Positions 26,888 through 35,087 of a stretch of DNA of 64,000 nucleotides are shown here, piece after piece. Numbering within the stretch: position 1 is the stretch's first letter; each line of letters begins with the position of its first letter. Origin of the DNA: Mucilaginibacter gossypiicola (lineage in GTDB: Bacteria > Bacteroidota > Bacteroidia > Sphingobacteriales > Sphingobacteriaceae); the NCBI RefSeq assembly GCF_900110105.1, contig NZ_FOCL01000005.1:372001-436000 (forward strand). Reading direction: 5' to 3'. The notes beneath the pieces were generated by a model. It was given only the letters and a program-made list of their open reading frames with translations, was not told where the DNA came from and did not search any database. A program made the translations under genes and the position numbers.

Positions 26888-27839
26888 TCATCCTGTAGCT
26901 CTCACCGTAGTTTCCGTAGCGCCGATCAGGTTATCTTCACCCGGTAGAAAAACTGACCTGGAGTTACGTGTATCGGCACCCTTAAATGGAAATAATTTGC
27001 CCGTCATCATTTTCGCCCATGGCTTTGGCTCTAATATGGATGCCTATGCGCCTTTGGTCAACTATTGGGCCGCACGCGGCTTTGCAGTGATCCAGCCGAC
27101 TTTTCTCGATTCAAGAAGTTATGCTGAAAGCCATCATGCTGACCATGGTGAAGCAGTACAGGCTTTTTTAAACGACCCGGCAAGTAAACATATCTGGCGT
27201 CAGCGCATCACGGATCTTAAAGCGGTTTTAGACCAGCTGGAAGACATTGAAGAATCATGCCCCGGACTTCAAGGTAAACTCGATAAAAGTCGGGTAGCAG
27301 CAGCTGGCCATTCGTTTGGCGCACATACCGTTGCTATGTTTTTGGGAGCCAGGACTGTTTTGCCAGATGGAAGCCCGGTGGAAGATTTTAAAGATGAGCG
27401 GATAAAAGCCGGGATTTTGTTGAGCGCCGCCGGTCGCGGGGATGACGCGCTGAGTGCATTCGCCAAAGAACATTTTCCATACCTTAACCTGGATTACACG
27501 TATTTAACGACGCCCGCGCTCGTCGTGGCTGGAGATCAGGACCACTCACCACTGACAGTTTTAGGCCCTGACTGGTTTACTGATGCCTACCTGATCAGCC
27601 CTGGCGCGGATACGCTGCTTAGCCTCTTTGGCGGCGAACACATGCTTGGCGGGATATCCGGCCACCTGGTGAGGGAAACTACCGATGAAAACCCTGAACG
27701 GGTGGCATTGGTCAGTGAGGTAACCTTGGCCTATCTTCAAAAGATTTTATCTCCGAATGATACACTCTGGAAAAAACTGAATGATCAACTATTTGGTGCG
27801 GGAACGCAGGTTGGTAAAATCAATTTAAAGGATTCTTAG
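26874..27839 (+). CDS. Alpha/beta hydrolase (dienelactone hydrolase/chlorophyllase-like)
   Basis: The 321-aa protein has the oxyanion-region FAHGFGSN, the nucleophile elbow AAGHSFGAHT (Ser), VVAGDQDHSP (Asp) and FGGEHMLGG (His), a full catalytic triad. No signal peptide. It starts within the DoxX gene and shares its promoter, so HxlR probably regulates it. Likely an esterase for a small lactone or ester, perhaps in electrophile detoxification; substrate unknown. Confidence 0.8.
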   Translation: MKSNNHPVALTVVSVAPIRLSSPGRKTDLELRVSAPLNGNNLPVIIFAHGFGSNMDAYAPLVNYWAARGFAVIQPTFLDSRSYAESHHADHGEAVQAFLNDPASKHIWRQRITDLKAVLDQLEDIEESCPGLQGKLDKSRVAAAGHSFGAHTVAMFLGARTVLPDGSPVEDFKDERIKAGILLSAAGRGDDALSAFAKEHFPYLNLDYTYLTTPALVVAGDQDHSPLTVLGPDWFTDAYLISPGADTLLSLFGGEHMLGGISGHLVRETTDENPERVALVSEVTLAYLQKILSPNDTLWKKLNDQLFGAGTQVGKINLKDS

Positions 27840-28096
27840 ATAAAAGTCCGGTAAAATTTCTTTTTTTTAAAGGTCCGCCCAACGTCTATTTTATGTTTAC
27901 CGATTCGCGTTATTTAAACCGAAATGCCTACTGACAGTTTAATTTTTCTGTTCTATCGCGTATCTATTTGCAGCAAGTCGATATTTATAAAAAAACATTA
28001 ATCTGGTTTGACTGATTTAGACTAATAAATTCAGCAATAAGCCTAAGAATCCTGAGCGCTTTGTACTGATTTTTGTAACTCAATAAACAAATTACG

Positions 28097-28870
28097 ATGG
28101 CAAATCAAAAAGATTATTCAGAACAAAATAAACCTGTAGCATTAATTACCGGGGCCAATCAGGGCATAGGTTTGCAGGTGGCGAAAGAGCTTGTTAACCA
28201 TGGTTATACTGTGCTGGTAGGTTCACGCGATTTTAACAAGGGCGAAATTGCTGCAAAAAATATCGGCCGGGATGCAAATGCGATCCAAATTGATATTACT
28301 GACAAGGTCTCTATCACGGCTGCGGCAGCACGGATTCGTGATGAATTTGGCCGGCTCGATTTATTAATAAACAATGCTGCTATCTCAAATGCCGGAAAAC
28401 CTGGCAGGACACTTGAAGAGATGATACTTACAAGCAAGGCGAGTAATGCCTCAATAGATGAGGTGCGGACAGTTTGGGAAACTAATGTGTTTGGCGTACT
28501 TGCCGTTACGCAGGCGATGCTTCCTATCCTGTTAGAAGCTCCTGCGGCACGAATTGTAAACGTAGGAAGTGGGGTAGGCTCTCTTACATTAAATGCAGAT
28601 CCGGCATTTCCTTACCGCCAGGGATTTGGCGTTGTATATGCAGCCTCCAAAACAGCGCTGAACGCAATCACACTTGCCTTTGCTATTGAACTTGAAAAAA
28701 CAAATGTAAAAATAGGGGTTGCCAGCCCAGGCTTTACGTCAACGGCACTCAATAATTTTGCAGGTACCGATACGGTTGAAGAGGGTTCCCGAAATATTGT
28801 GCGGGCCGCACTTGGTCAGAACGATCCTGATAAAATGTTTTCAGGACCAGACGGACCTATGCCCTGGTAA
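28097..28870 (+). CDS. Short-chain dehydrogenase/reductase
   Basis: The 257-aa protein shows the SDR marks TGANQGIG (cofactor loop, about 18-25), NNAA (about 91), a catalytic Ser region NVGSGVGS and YAASK (Tyr/Lys). It should oxidise or reduce a carbonyl/alcohol with NAD(P)(H). A 12-bp dyad and then a broken AraC-type regulator follow, so this was perhaps an AraC-controlled gene. Full length. Confidence 0.88.
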   Translation: MANQKDYSEQNKPVALITGANQGIGLQVAKELVNHGYTVLVGSRDFNKGEIAAKNIGRDANAIQIDITDKVSITAAAARIRDEFGRLDLLINNAAISNAGKPGRTLEEMILTSKASNASIDEVRTVWETNVFGVLAVTQAMLPILLEAPAARIVNVGSGVGSLTLNADPAFPYRQGFGVVYAASKTALNAITLAFAIELEKTNVKIGVASPGFTSTALNNFAGTDTVEEGSRNIVRAALGQNDPDKMFSGPDGPMPW

Positions 28871-28879
28871 ATACTAAAA

Positions 28880-28919
28880 TAATTATAACCGTTAAATAAA
28901 TGATTAGCGGTTATAATTA
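28880..28919. repeat. 12-bp inverted repeat between SDR and AraC genes
   Basis: TAATTATAACCG, a 16-base loop, CGGTTATAATTA: perfect arms 10 bp after the SDR stop and 13 bp before the regulator ATG. It may be the SDR terminator or an operator for the regulator gene. Its TATAACCG half also appears in a dyad at 30176-30208. Confidence 0.55.
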
Positions 28920-28931
28920 TATTGATCTCAA

Positions 28932-29842
28932 ATGAAAAAAGAAGATTTTCAAAAATTAGAATCTCTATCAGATGTTACCCGAATGCTTGGTTTACCAAAG
29001 CCAATGCACCCGCTGATAACCTTGATTGATAATACCAATAACCACATTGAGGCTGATAAATTCCCACATTCACATGTATTAAAATTTTACAAAATATCTT
29101 ACAGGGCCAGTTTGAGCGGGAAGTTAAAATATGGCCAGGGTTATTTTGATTTTGATGAGGGCGGGCTAATGTTCGCTTCCCCCGGCCAGGTTATCGGACG
29201 ATACGAGGATACGGGCGAAAATTCCGGATACACGTTGCTGATACATCCCGACCTTTTTTTATCCTATCCCTTAGCTAAAAAAATAAGACAATATGGTTTT
29301 TTCTCCTATTCGGCAAATGAGGCGCTACACCTCTCTGACAATGAAAAAACTATTATTGTTTCCATTTTTAAAATTCTGCAGGCAGAATTAAACAGCAGGA
29401 TCGATAATTTTAGTCAGGATGTTATAGTATCGCAAATTGAAGTGTTATTAAATTATGCTACCCGCTTTTACAAACGGCAGTTTATTACCCGCAAGGCTGT
29501 CAACAATGATTGTTGCAGAAAATGGAAGATATTTTGGAACAGTATTTTAAGGATGAAAATCAACTGGGTGTTGGATTGCCTACCGTGCAGTTTCTATCTA
29601 ACCGGCTAAATATCTCCCCAAGTTATCTGAGTGATATGCTCCGAAGTTTAACTGGTCAAAATGCGCAGCAGCACATCCATGAAAAACTTATTGAGAAAGC
29701 GAAGGAAAAGCTATCAAGTACAAGCCTATCCGTTAGTGAAATAGCCTATTCGCTGGGTTTTGAGCACCCATCTTCTTTTAACAAATTTTTTAAAGTAAGG
29801 ACTGAGCTTTCACCTTTAAATTTCAGGCGATCTTTTAATTAA
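28932..29842 (+). pseudogene. AraC-family regulator disrupted by a one-base deletion
   Basis: The start at 28932 encodes a sensor domain typical of AraC regulators in Bacteroidota (HSHVLKFYKISYRASL, FDEGGLMFASPGQVIGRYE). Near 29508 the frame breaks; one extra T in GATTGTTG would join it to QKMEDILEQYFKDENQLGVG and the AraC helix-turn-helix region (LSNRLNISPSYLSDMLRSLTG, SVSEIAYSLGFEHPSSFNKFFK). The restored protein would be about 303 aa. It is therefore a recent pseudogene or a sequencing error. It follows the SDR gene it might have controlled. Confidence 0.8.
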
Positions 29843-30760
29843 TAGTTGGATAATTCCCAACTACTAAATTACAGAATCAGTCACGGGATTTCATCGAGTG
29901 GCATTTCTTAGTCTTTTAAATTTTTCTGCCCATATTATTGTTCAAACCCAATCTTTCGAAATATTTACCAGTGCCTGCACAATCGAAGCCTGTACCTGGG
30001 TATTCAGGCATATTTGACCATCCCATTCCGTACTCATTAGAACGGCGGATATTCTTAATCAACTTCGAGTTAATCAATATATTTCACGAAGATAGCATGA
30101 TCAAATTATAAGAAGACACTCTGAACTCTCGTCCGGAATGCATTGTTCAATGGCTCCGGAATATCCAGATTACTATATAACCGAGGCATAATACTGCCCT
30201 CGGTTATAGGAGATGATGCCGGGAAATATCAATGACTTAACTTAGGCTTCCTGGGTTTAAAGGCATGTCTTCGGGGGGATTGGCGTTTTCAGGAAAATCT
30301 TCCAGGCAATAGCTAATTTGCCGATCTAAATCTTACTCACGCATGGCCTAAAAATATTCATTAGTTTTACAAAAGATGATAAAAACTTCCAAAGTTACTC
30401 TACAGTTTCCTTAACAATGAAGACGGCGGGAAAGTACATGGCATGAGGGAGAATATATGGATAGACTGAAGATAAATTTCAAAAAAGGCGAGATTACTAA
30501 TACAAGTCGACCCGCCGGATCTTTAACTTAATAGTATATCCAGATGTCGGACCAACCCGATTTGCTTTGTAGGTTATTTCTTAATCGACTCAATTAAGTC
30601 GGATTGTTTTAAATCATTGCTGTATGAGACGATTGGCGGCGATAATGACGTAAACATCGGATGTAATCCCTTCGTTTGAAATTTGTTTAATAGCAGTCTG
30701 TTGGTGAAAAGGCAGAACCCTTAGCCTAATACAAATGGAACTTGTGAGACATGCGAAATT
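29843..30760. other. 918-bp gene-less stretch
   Basis: No reading frame with protein-like composition is seen on either strand. It holds an 11-bp perfect inverted repeat at 30176-30208 (TATAACCGAGG / CCTCGGTTATA) without a T-run. It may be the scar of deleted genes. Confidence 0.45.
30176..30208. repeat. 11-bp inverted repeat in gene-less DNA
   Basis: TATAACCGAGG, 11-base loop, CCTCGGTTATA. Stable hairpin, no T-run, so a poor terminator. The TATAACCG core equals that of the dyad at 28880-28919. Confidence 0.5.
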
Positions 30761-31306
30761 CTAGTTCAGAGTGACTATGTAAAGGTCCTGTAAGATGTCG
30801 AAGCGGCGATCATAACTGAAACCGCTACGCATTAAAACTTTTTTTGCTGCGTGGTTTTGCCGGTTAACAACTGCTGCCACAGATTTAATGCCCTGCTCTT
30901 GCATTGCGTTGAGTACGAGCGGCAGCATGGAACTCATCAGGTTCTTTCCGATATGATTACTATTAAGATAAAATTCAATGAAATAGGAGTGTTCTGGTAA
31001 CTCATAATGTTCCCGTGAGGTTTCTGGTGGAATAATGTCAATCATACCCACAAGTTTACCAGTAGAACGCTCAGTGATGAGATGGGTATAACACTTTGCA
31101 CAATAATAGTTTAAAATAGCAGTACTTAACCAGCTTTCTGCTTCTGCGAGCGCGTGGATTCGTTTTTCAGGCAGGTATTGCAGCGTTTGTTGATCAGTAA
31201 GTACCTGGTGGATTTCTTTAATGAGTTGCTTATGGCGTTTTAATTCTTCCGGTCGGATGCCGTGGATTTGCCAGGGCTCATAATCCAGGCAGATGGGTTT
31301 AATCAT
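30761..31306 (-). CDS. GNAT-family N-acetyltransferase (paralogue 2)
   Basis: The 181-aa protein is best started at MIKPICLDYEPW; an in-frame extension upstream has no family likeness. It has the same layout and length as the acetyltransferase at 18.2 kb: PEKRIHALAEAESWL, GMIDIIPP, YFIEFYLNS, VNRQNHAAKKVLMRSGF. It probably acetylates a small molecule or protein amine. The two genes bracket the cargo region, either by duplication or by arriving on separate elements. Confidence 0.75.
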   Translation of the reverse strand: MIKPICLDYEPWQIHGIRPEELKRHKQLIKEIHQVLTDQQTLQYLPEKRIHALAEAESWLSTAILNYYCAKCYTHLITERSTGKLVGMIDIIPPETSREHYELPEHSYFIEFYLNSNHIGKNLMSSMLPLVLNAMQEQGIKSVAAVVNRQNHAAKKVLMRSGFSYDRRFDILQDLYIVTLN

Positions 31307-31673
31307 AATGCTGGAAAAATATAAATCCCGTGGTTCGGCCGCAAAAAAACTTTTAAACAATTCGCAAGTAGCCTATCTTTAAATCGCCAAAAAGATTGCA
31401 AAAACTTGGACATGGTGATATCGTCGTATGCAAGTTAAGGATCGTGTTATTATGTTCAACTTGGTAACTAAATGATTGATTATAATATGATGCAGAATTT
31501 CTCCGAAAAATTCTTCCATTTTTAACCTGTTATCCAATTTATATACCGATTGGCTACTTAGATAGCCCAAGTATTATTTTCTGATTGTTAGGTTGTTGTT
31601 ATTAGTTGTGAAAAAGTCATCGTTTCGGCTTGTGATGATTCAGAAAGTATATATAATCCTATTATGATACCAG

Positions 31674-33176
31674 TTATTTTTCATTTGTCAACTGCGTTAG
31701 AATGGCCTTGCCGGGCAAATTGCCGGGAAACATGACCACTGATTTTCGGTACATCTCGATCGCATCCACCTTCCTGCCTGCTTGCAGTAATGCTTTGCCA
31801 TAGCTATCATAAGTGTTCCAGCTCTGAGGGTAAAGCAGCGTGCCTAATTTCAAAGCCTCAAGAGCGGCAGTTTCATGGTGATCCGCTAATAGTTCCAGTC
31901 CAAGTTCATTTAGTTCCCGTTCATCTGTGAAATATCGTAAGGTATCTGTTTTTAACCGGTTGTAAAAAGAGGCTGCGGCATCCGGCCCTTCTTTAACTAA
32001 TAATTTTATGTAGGGTAGGAATAGAGATTGTTTGCCTTTTTGTTCGGGTTTGAAGTAAGTTTGGCCATATACGGCATTAAGGGTTTCTTTGCAAGCTTTA
32101 CCAAAGCCATTACTTTCCGCGTTATCTAGTAGAATGATCGTTTTATGACGGGAGATGTCATGCCAGAAAAAGGTAAAGAAACCGGGCTCCCGGCCGGTGT
32201 GCATTGCCATCTTGCCAAGATTCGTAGTTGGAAGATACCAGCCAAGGCCATAGGACGACGGCCCGAACTCTCCTCCCGGTGCCGCGGCAGTACCATCATT
32301 TAAGTTGCAGGCAGTCCAGGCTTTGTCCAATAGCGCTTTGCTTAACAATTTGCCGCCGTCAAGGGCCTGAGCAAATTTCATCAGGTCGCCTGTTGTGCTG
32401 ATTACATTAGTAGGGCCGTAAAGCGCGCGAAGATTATAACTCCACCTTCTCACTTTTGTATTGTTTTCAATGCTTTCCATATCGCCGAGGTAGTGATGGC
32501 GGATCAGGTATCCGGTGACGCGGTTGGAATCCGTCGCCCGGTTGCCGAGCAAATAGCTGTTCTTCATTCCGGCGGCGAAGAAAATATGCTTCATTATGTA
32601 ATCATTGAAAGGCTGCCCGCTGACTTTTTCGACAAGTAGGGCCAACAAGGCATATCCTATATTGTTATATCGCCACTGGCTACCCGGCGTAAAAGCAAGG
32701 GATTTATTATAGTTTTGCAATGCCGGAATGATATCTTGATTGTCCACCTTCAATCCTGCGTTTTTGTCGATCAGCGGAAAAAACAATTCTTCCTTGTCTG
32801 GCAAGCCGGAAGTGTGCGTCAATAAATGATATACGGTAAGATCAGGGTACGGAATCTCTTTGAAATAATTCTTGAGCTGATCGTCAAGGCGGATCTTATG
32901 TTGTTCTACCAGTTGCAGAATAGCAAGGGCAGTGATGGTTTTTGAAACCGAACCGATCTGGAAAGCTGAATTAATGGTGTGTTTCTTCTTCGTATTCAAG
33001 TCCGCATAACCGACGCTCCGGTTGTAGATTACATGCTTATTTTCAGCGACTAAAACATTGCCATTAAATGTCCGGCTGGTATCCAAAACCTGGAAAAGGC
33101 TATCGAGTCTCCGTGCTGTTTGTGCAAATGTTTGCGTTATAGATGTAACTAAAATAAATAAAATTACCTTTTTCAT
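31674..33176 (-). CDS. Beta-lactamase-family serine hydrolase with C-terminal repeats
   Basis: The 500-aa protein has a signal peptide (1-19, FA-QT). The class C beta-lactamase/PBP-type domain shows S76-VS-K79, Y170-N-N172 and HTG at about 336 (third motif). The C-terminal part (about 400-500) is helical, with TPR-like text (ALEALKLGTLLYPQSWNTYDSYGKALLQAG). It works in the periplasm; likely an esterase, D-aminopeptidase or peptidoglycan peptidase, since true beta-lactamase activity is not implied. A complete gene next to the attachment repeat. Confidence 0.85.
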   Translation of the reverse strand: MKKVILFILVTSITQTFAQTARRLDSLFQVLDTSRTFNGNVLVAENKHVIYNRSVGYADLNTKKKHTINSAFQIGSVSKTITALAILQLVEQHKIRLDDQLKNYFKEIPYPDLTVYHLLTHTSGLPDKEELFFPLIDKNAGLKVDNQDIIPALQNYNKSLAFTPGSQWRYNNIGYALLALLVEKVSGQPFNDYIMKHIFFAAGMKNSYLLGNRATDSNRVTGYLIRHHYLGDMESIENNTKVRRWSYNLRALYGPTNVISTTGDLMKFAQALDGGKLLSKALLDKAWTACNLNDGTAAAPGGEFGPSSYGLGWYLPTTNLGKMAMHTGREPGFFTFFWHDISRHKTIILLDNAESNGFGKACKETLNAVYGQTYFKPEQKGKQSLFLPYIKLLVKEGPDAAASFYNRLKTDTLRYFTDERELNELGLELLADHHETAALEALKLGTLLYPQSWNTYDSYGKALLQAGRKVDAIEMYRKSVVMFPGNLPGKAILTQLTNEK

Positions 33177-33469
33177 TGTCCCTGTGATAAGCGATATAAT
33201 AGATACTACACAAGGGTGGTGCCAATGCGAAAACAGCGTTTTAAATCCGTTTAAAGGCAGTTTTTAGTATTAACGGTGATTCAGTATGTTCGCCAGCGAA
33301 CGGTAGCCGTTCGGAAACGTACAGGGGCGAAGCTTTGACTCATGTATTCACGATATTTGATATGGTATGTGCGACCAAAAGGTTTTTCAAACGAACGTTT
33401 AAAATTGCTCCTTTGGAACGGATATTGGTTTAAGAGAAATTGTAGGCGTTTATTCTTATTTCGCAAAAG

Positions 33470-33491
33470 TGGTACAAATATGGTACAAAAA
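33470..33491. repeat. Tandem 11-bp repeats TGGTACAAAWA left of the tRNA fragment
   Basis: TGGTACAAATA followed directly by TGGTACAAAAA. Same period and layout as the TGGCACAC pairs of the element but a different sequence. It lies outside the element, upstream of the left tRNA fragment by about 75 bp. Inferred: arm sites of a neighbouring element's own integrase. Confidence 0.45.
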
Positions 33492-33566
33492 ATTTTGACC
33501 GTATTGAAATAGTTCGTAAATTGCTCACTATAAATACGATACGACGCATTTTTTAATATAGCCTAA

Positions 33567-33650
33567 AGATTTCTAATCTGTAGGTCTTTGGTTCGAATCC
33601 AAATGGGATCACATCTTGTAGAGCCTCTTAGATTTATCTAAGGGGCTTTT
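33567..33650 (+). repeat. Left attachment repeat: 3' half of tRNA-Arg(TCT) plus terminator
   Basis: It contains a seven-base anticodon loop TTTCTAA (anticodon TCT) with its 3' stem, the T-arm TTTGG-TTCGAAT-CCAAA and acceptor 3' strand TGGGATC plus A. A hairpin AGCCTCTTAGA / TCTAAGGGGCT with a T-run follows. The 5' half of a tRNA is absent upstream, and the 5' anticodon stem is mismatched, so it is not a working tRNA gene. Identical to the right copy over 54 bp and similar for a further 40. Confidence 0.85.
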
Positions 33651-33770
33651 TTGTTGGCTAAAATGGCTTTTTAAGATCGTATGTGCAGTTTTTATTCTGT
33701 TAACTGTTGTCGTTGTAAGGAGCTTTGATTTTACTTTCTGTTTCGTGTTAGTCAGCTTTAAGTTAGTAAA

Positions 33771-33792
33771 TGGCACACTTTTGGCACACTTT
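33771..33792. repeat. Left-end tandem repeats TGGCACACTTT x2 (probable integrase arm sites)
   Basis: Two adjacent identical 11-bp units about 150 bp inside the left att repeat. The right end carries two TGGCACACATT units with the same 11-bp spacing, which suggests both pairs bind the element's integrase. Confidence 0.6.
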
Positions 33793-33903
33793 CAAATCAA
33801 ATTTAAATGTTAATTGTTGAAATTCATCATTGCGTTTCATGCTTTTATAGATTAAGTGGGTAAATAATTATGACGCCAATACAGGCTTATGGCCTGAACT
33901 AAA

Positions 33904-33925
33904 TGCAAGGAGGAACGGAATAAAT
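33904..33925 (+). repeat. 22-bp block shared with the right flank
   Basis: TGCAAGGAGGAACGGAATAA plus AT is repeated exactly at 55525-55546, outside the right att. A less exact ATGACGCC--GC--GCTTAT run precedes both copies. Shared left-end DNA of related elements. Confidence 0.6.
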
Positions 33926-34028
33926 GAAAGGTAATGTGTCGGGTTGTGTTTATGCCGTAGTTCCTTGCCATGTGTTCAGCCTCACGCCTAACTTTGCTGA
34001 ATAATTAATTGCTTACCCTCCTTTCCAT

Positions 34029-34228
34029 TTCTAATTTTTTAAAGATTGTTGTAAGTACCCTTATAAGAGTAACATTCCAATAAAAATAAGAAAAATTAGA
34101 ATCGAAGTTGGAGGTAAGTACAAGTTCAACCAGTATTCTTTAAAAGGTAGACTTCTCAAGTGCCTTTCTAATTTTTTCTATGATCTTGTAATTACCCTAT
34201 TAAGGTGAAAGTTTAAGAAAAGTTAGAA
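34029..34228. repeat. Two related hairpin units with TTCTAATTTTT arms
   Basis: Unit 1 (34029-34101): arms TTCTAATTTTT and AAAAATTAGAA, inner TACCCTTATAAGAGTA. Unit 2 (34166-34228): arms TTCTAATTTTTTC and GAAAAGTTAGAA, inner TTACCCTATTAAGGTGAA. The units share order, spacing and bases, with no open frame. They may be structured RNAs or binding sites at the element end. The rest of the gene-less stretch 33793-34434 shows nothing recognised. Confidence 0.55.
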
Positions 34229-34434
34229 TATAAGAATGAGGCTGTGTTGTTAGTTTGATTGGCTGTTTAGGAAAAGGGTGAATACCATTTTCATTCGCTC
34301 GTCCTAAAAGGTAACTGAATCCGATAGTTTGCAAAATGACTTGTCCAATCACTCAAACGTCAATAGAATTCAGTACCTTCTAATAATAGTATTGTACGTT
34401 TTATCGGTAAACAACATATTGCTATTTTAGCCAA

Positions 34435-34881
34435 ATGAAGAAAAGGCCGTCCCCATACTTCGAGATTACTGATGGCAGCGACATTGTGCGTGTTACTGTT
34501 GACGGCTATGCTACTAAACCAAGTGAAGCTAGAGCGGGTAGTCAATGGTTGGAATCCGTCATTACTGTTAAAGGCTGCACTCTGGGTGGTCAATATATTG
34601 CGGAATTCCGGCCAATAGAATTTAACCGATTCAGGCAACAACTAGTGTCGCTCATCTATGGGCTTGAAAGAACAGCAACTTTTGAAAGCGAATCAGAATT
34701 CCTTCGCTTGCAATTGGAGATGATATATGAAGATTTTGCTGAAATAGATGTCAGAGCATGTGATGTTCCGGGAGTCGGTTCTGTATTGAACTTCAAAATG
34801 GGAATGGCTGTATCGGATATTAATGGTCTCGTGCTGCAACTCGAAAACATACTAAATCGGTATCCTCTACATGAAGCATGA
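34435..34881 (+). CDS. Unknown protein, possibly immunity-like
   Basis: The 148-aa protein begins MKKRPSPYFEITDGSDIVRVTVDGYA and is mostly beta-strand with a helix (FNRFRQQLVSLIYGLERTATFES). The shape recalls WapI-type immunity proteins, which I cannot verify. No signal peptide. It is the first gene of the element and is convergent with the NDT-like/Tudor gene across a long hairpin. Function unknown. Confidence 0.6.
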   Translation: MKKRPSPYFEITDGSDIVRVTVDGYATKPSEARAGSQWLESVITVKGCTLGGQYIAEFRPIEFNRFRQQLVSLIYGLERTATFESESEFLRLQLEMIYEDFAEIDVRACDVPGVGSVLNFKMGMAVSDINGLVLQLENILNRYPLHEA

Positions 34882-34966
34882 TTTGGCATTGGAGGTTAGA
34901 CCGTTACACGCCTGAAAGCTCAAATTCAAAGTTAAGACACGTTCATAAAGTAGGGTTTGTTTATAA

Positions 34967-35008
34967 ATTAGATCTCTTATAAAACACTTGCTTTATAAGA
35001 GATCTAAT
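34967..35008. terminator. Perfect 17-bp hairpin between convergent genes
   Basis: ATTAGATCTCTTATAAA, an 8-base loop, then its exact complement. Between the stops of two convergent genes, so a bidirectional terminator is likely, though there is no T-run beyond the stem. The stem is unusually long and perfect. Confidence 0.55.
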
Positions 35009-35087
35009 CCGATAACTTTCCGAGTAATCTGCAAATGACTTTGCCCTCAATCGTAATCAGTAACCTTTTAATAATAGCATTATTAGA

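Larger units (their letters stand above)
1..33566. mobile_element. Part of an ICE-like island: conjugation module plus cargo
   Basis: Seen: a run of tra genes with ATGA/TAATG overlaps, then short accessory genes, a toxin-antitoxin pair and metabolic cargo, ending at a tRNA-Arg 3' fragment. The first 15 kb is visibly richer in G+C than the element to the right. Known: TraJ-TraN plus a MobC-type coupling protein are the type IV secretion and DNA-export parts of Bacteroidota conjugative elements. Missing here: VirB4/TraG ATPase, relaxase and integrase, so the block is incomplete within the window or decayed. Inferred: the whole stretch is island DNA inserted at the same tRNA-Arg as the next element; the left boundary is outside the window. 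Confidence 0.65.

Noticed and set aside
33281..33466. Minus-strand 61-codon frame just left of the left tRNA fragment, as an integrase remnant
   Set aside because: Position suits an integrase start, but the translation has no integrase motif and no good start codon; treated as non-coding.
33567..33612. A functional tRNA-Arg gene at the left repeat
   Set aside because: The 5' half and D-arm are missing and the anticodon stem is mismatched.
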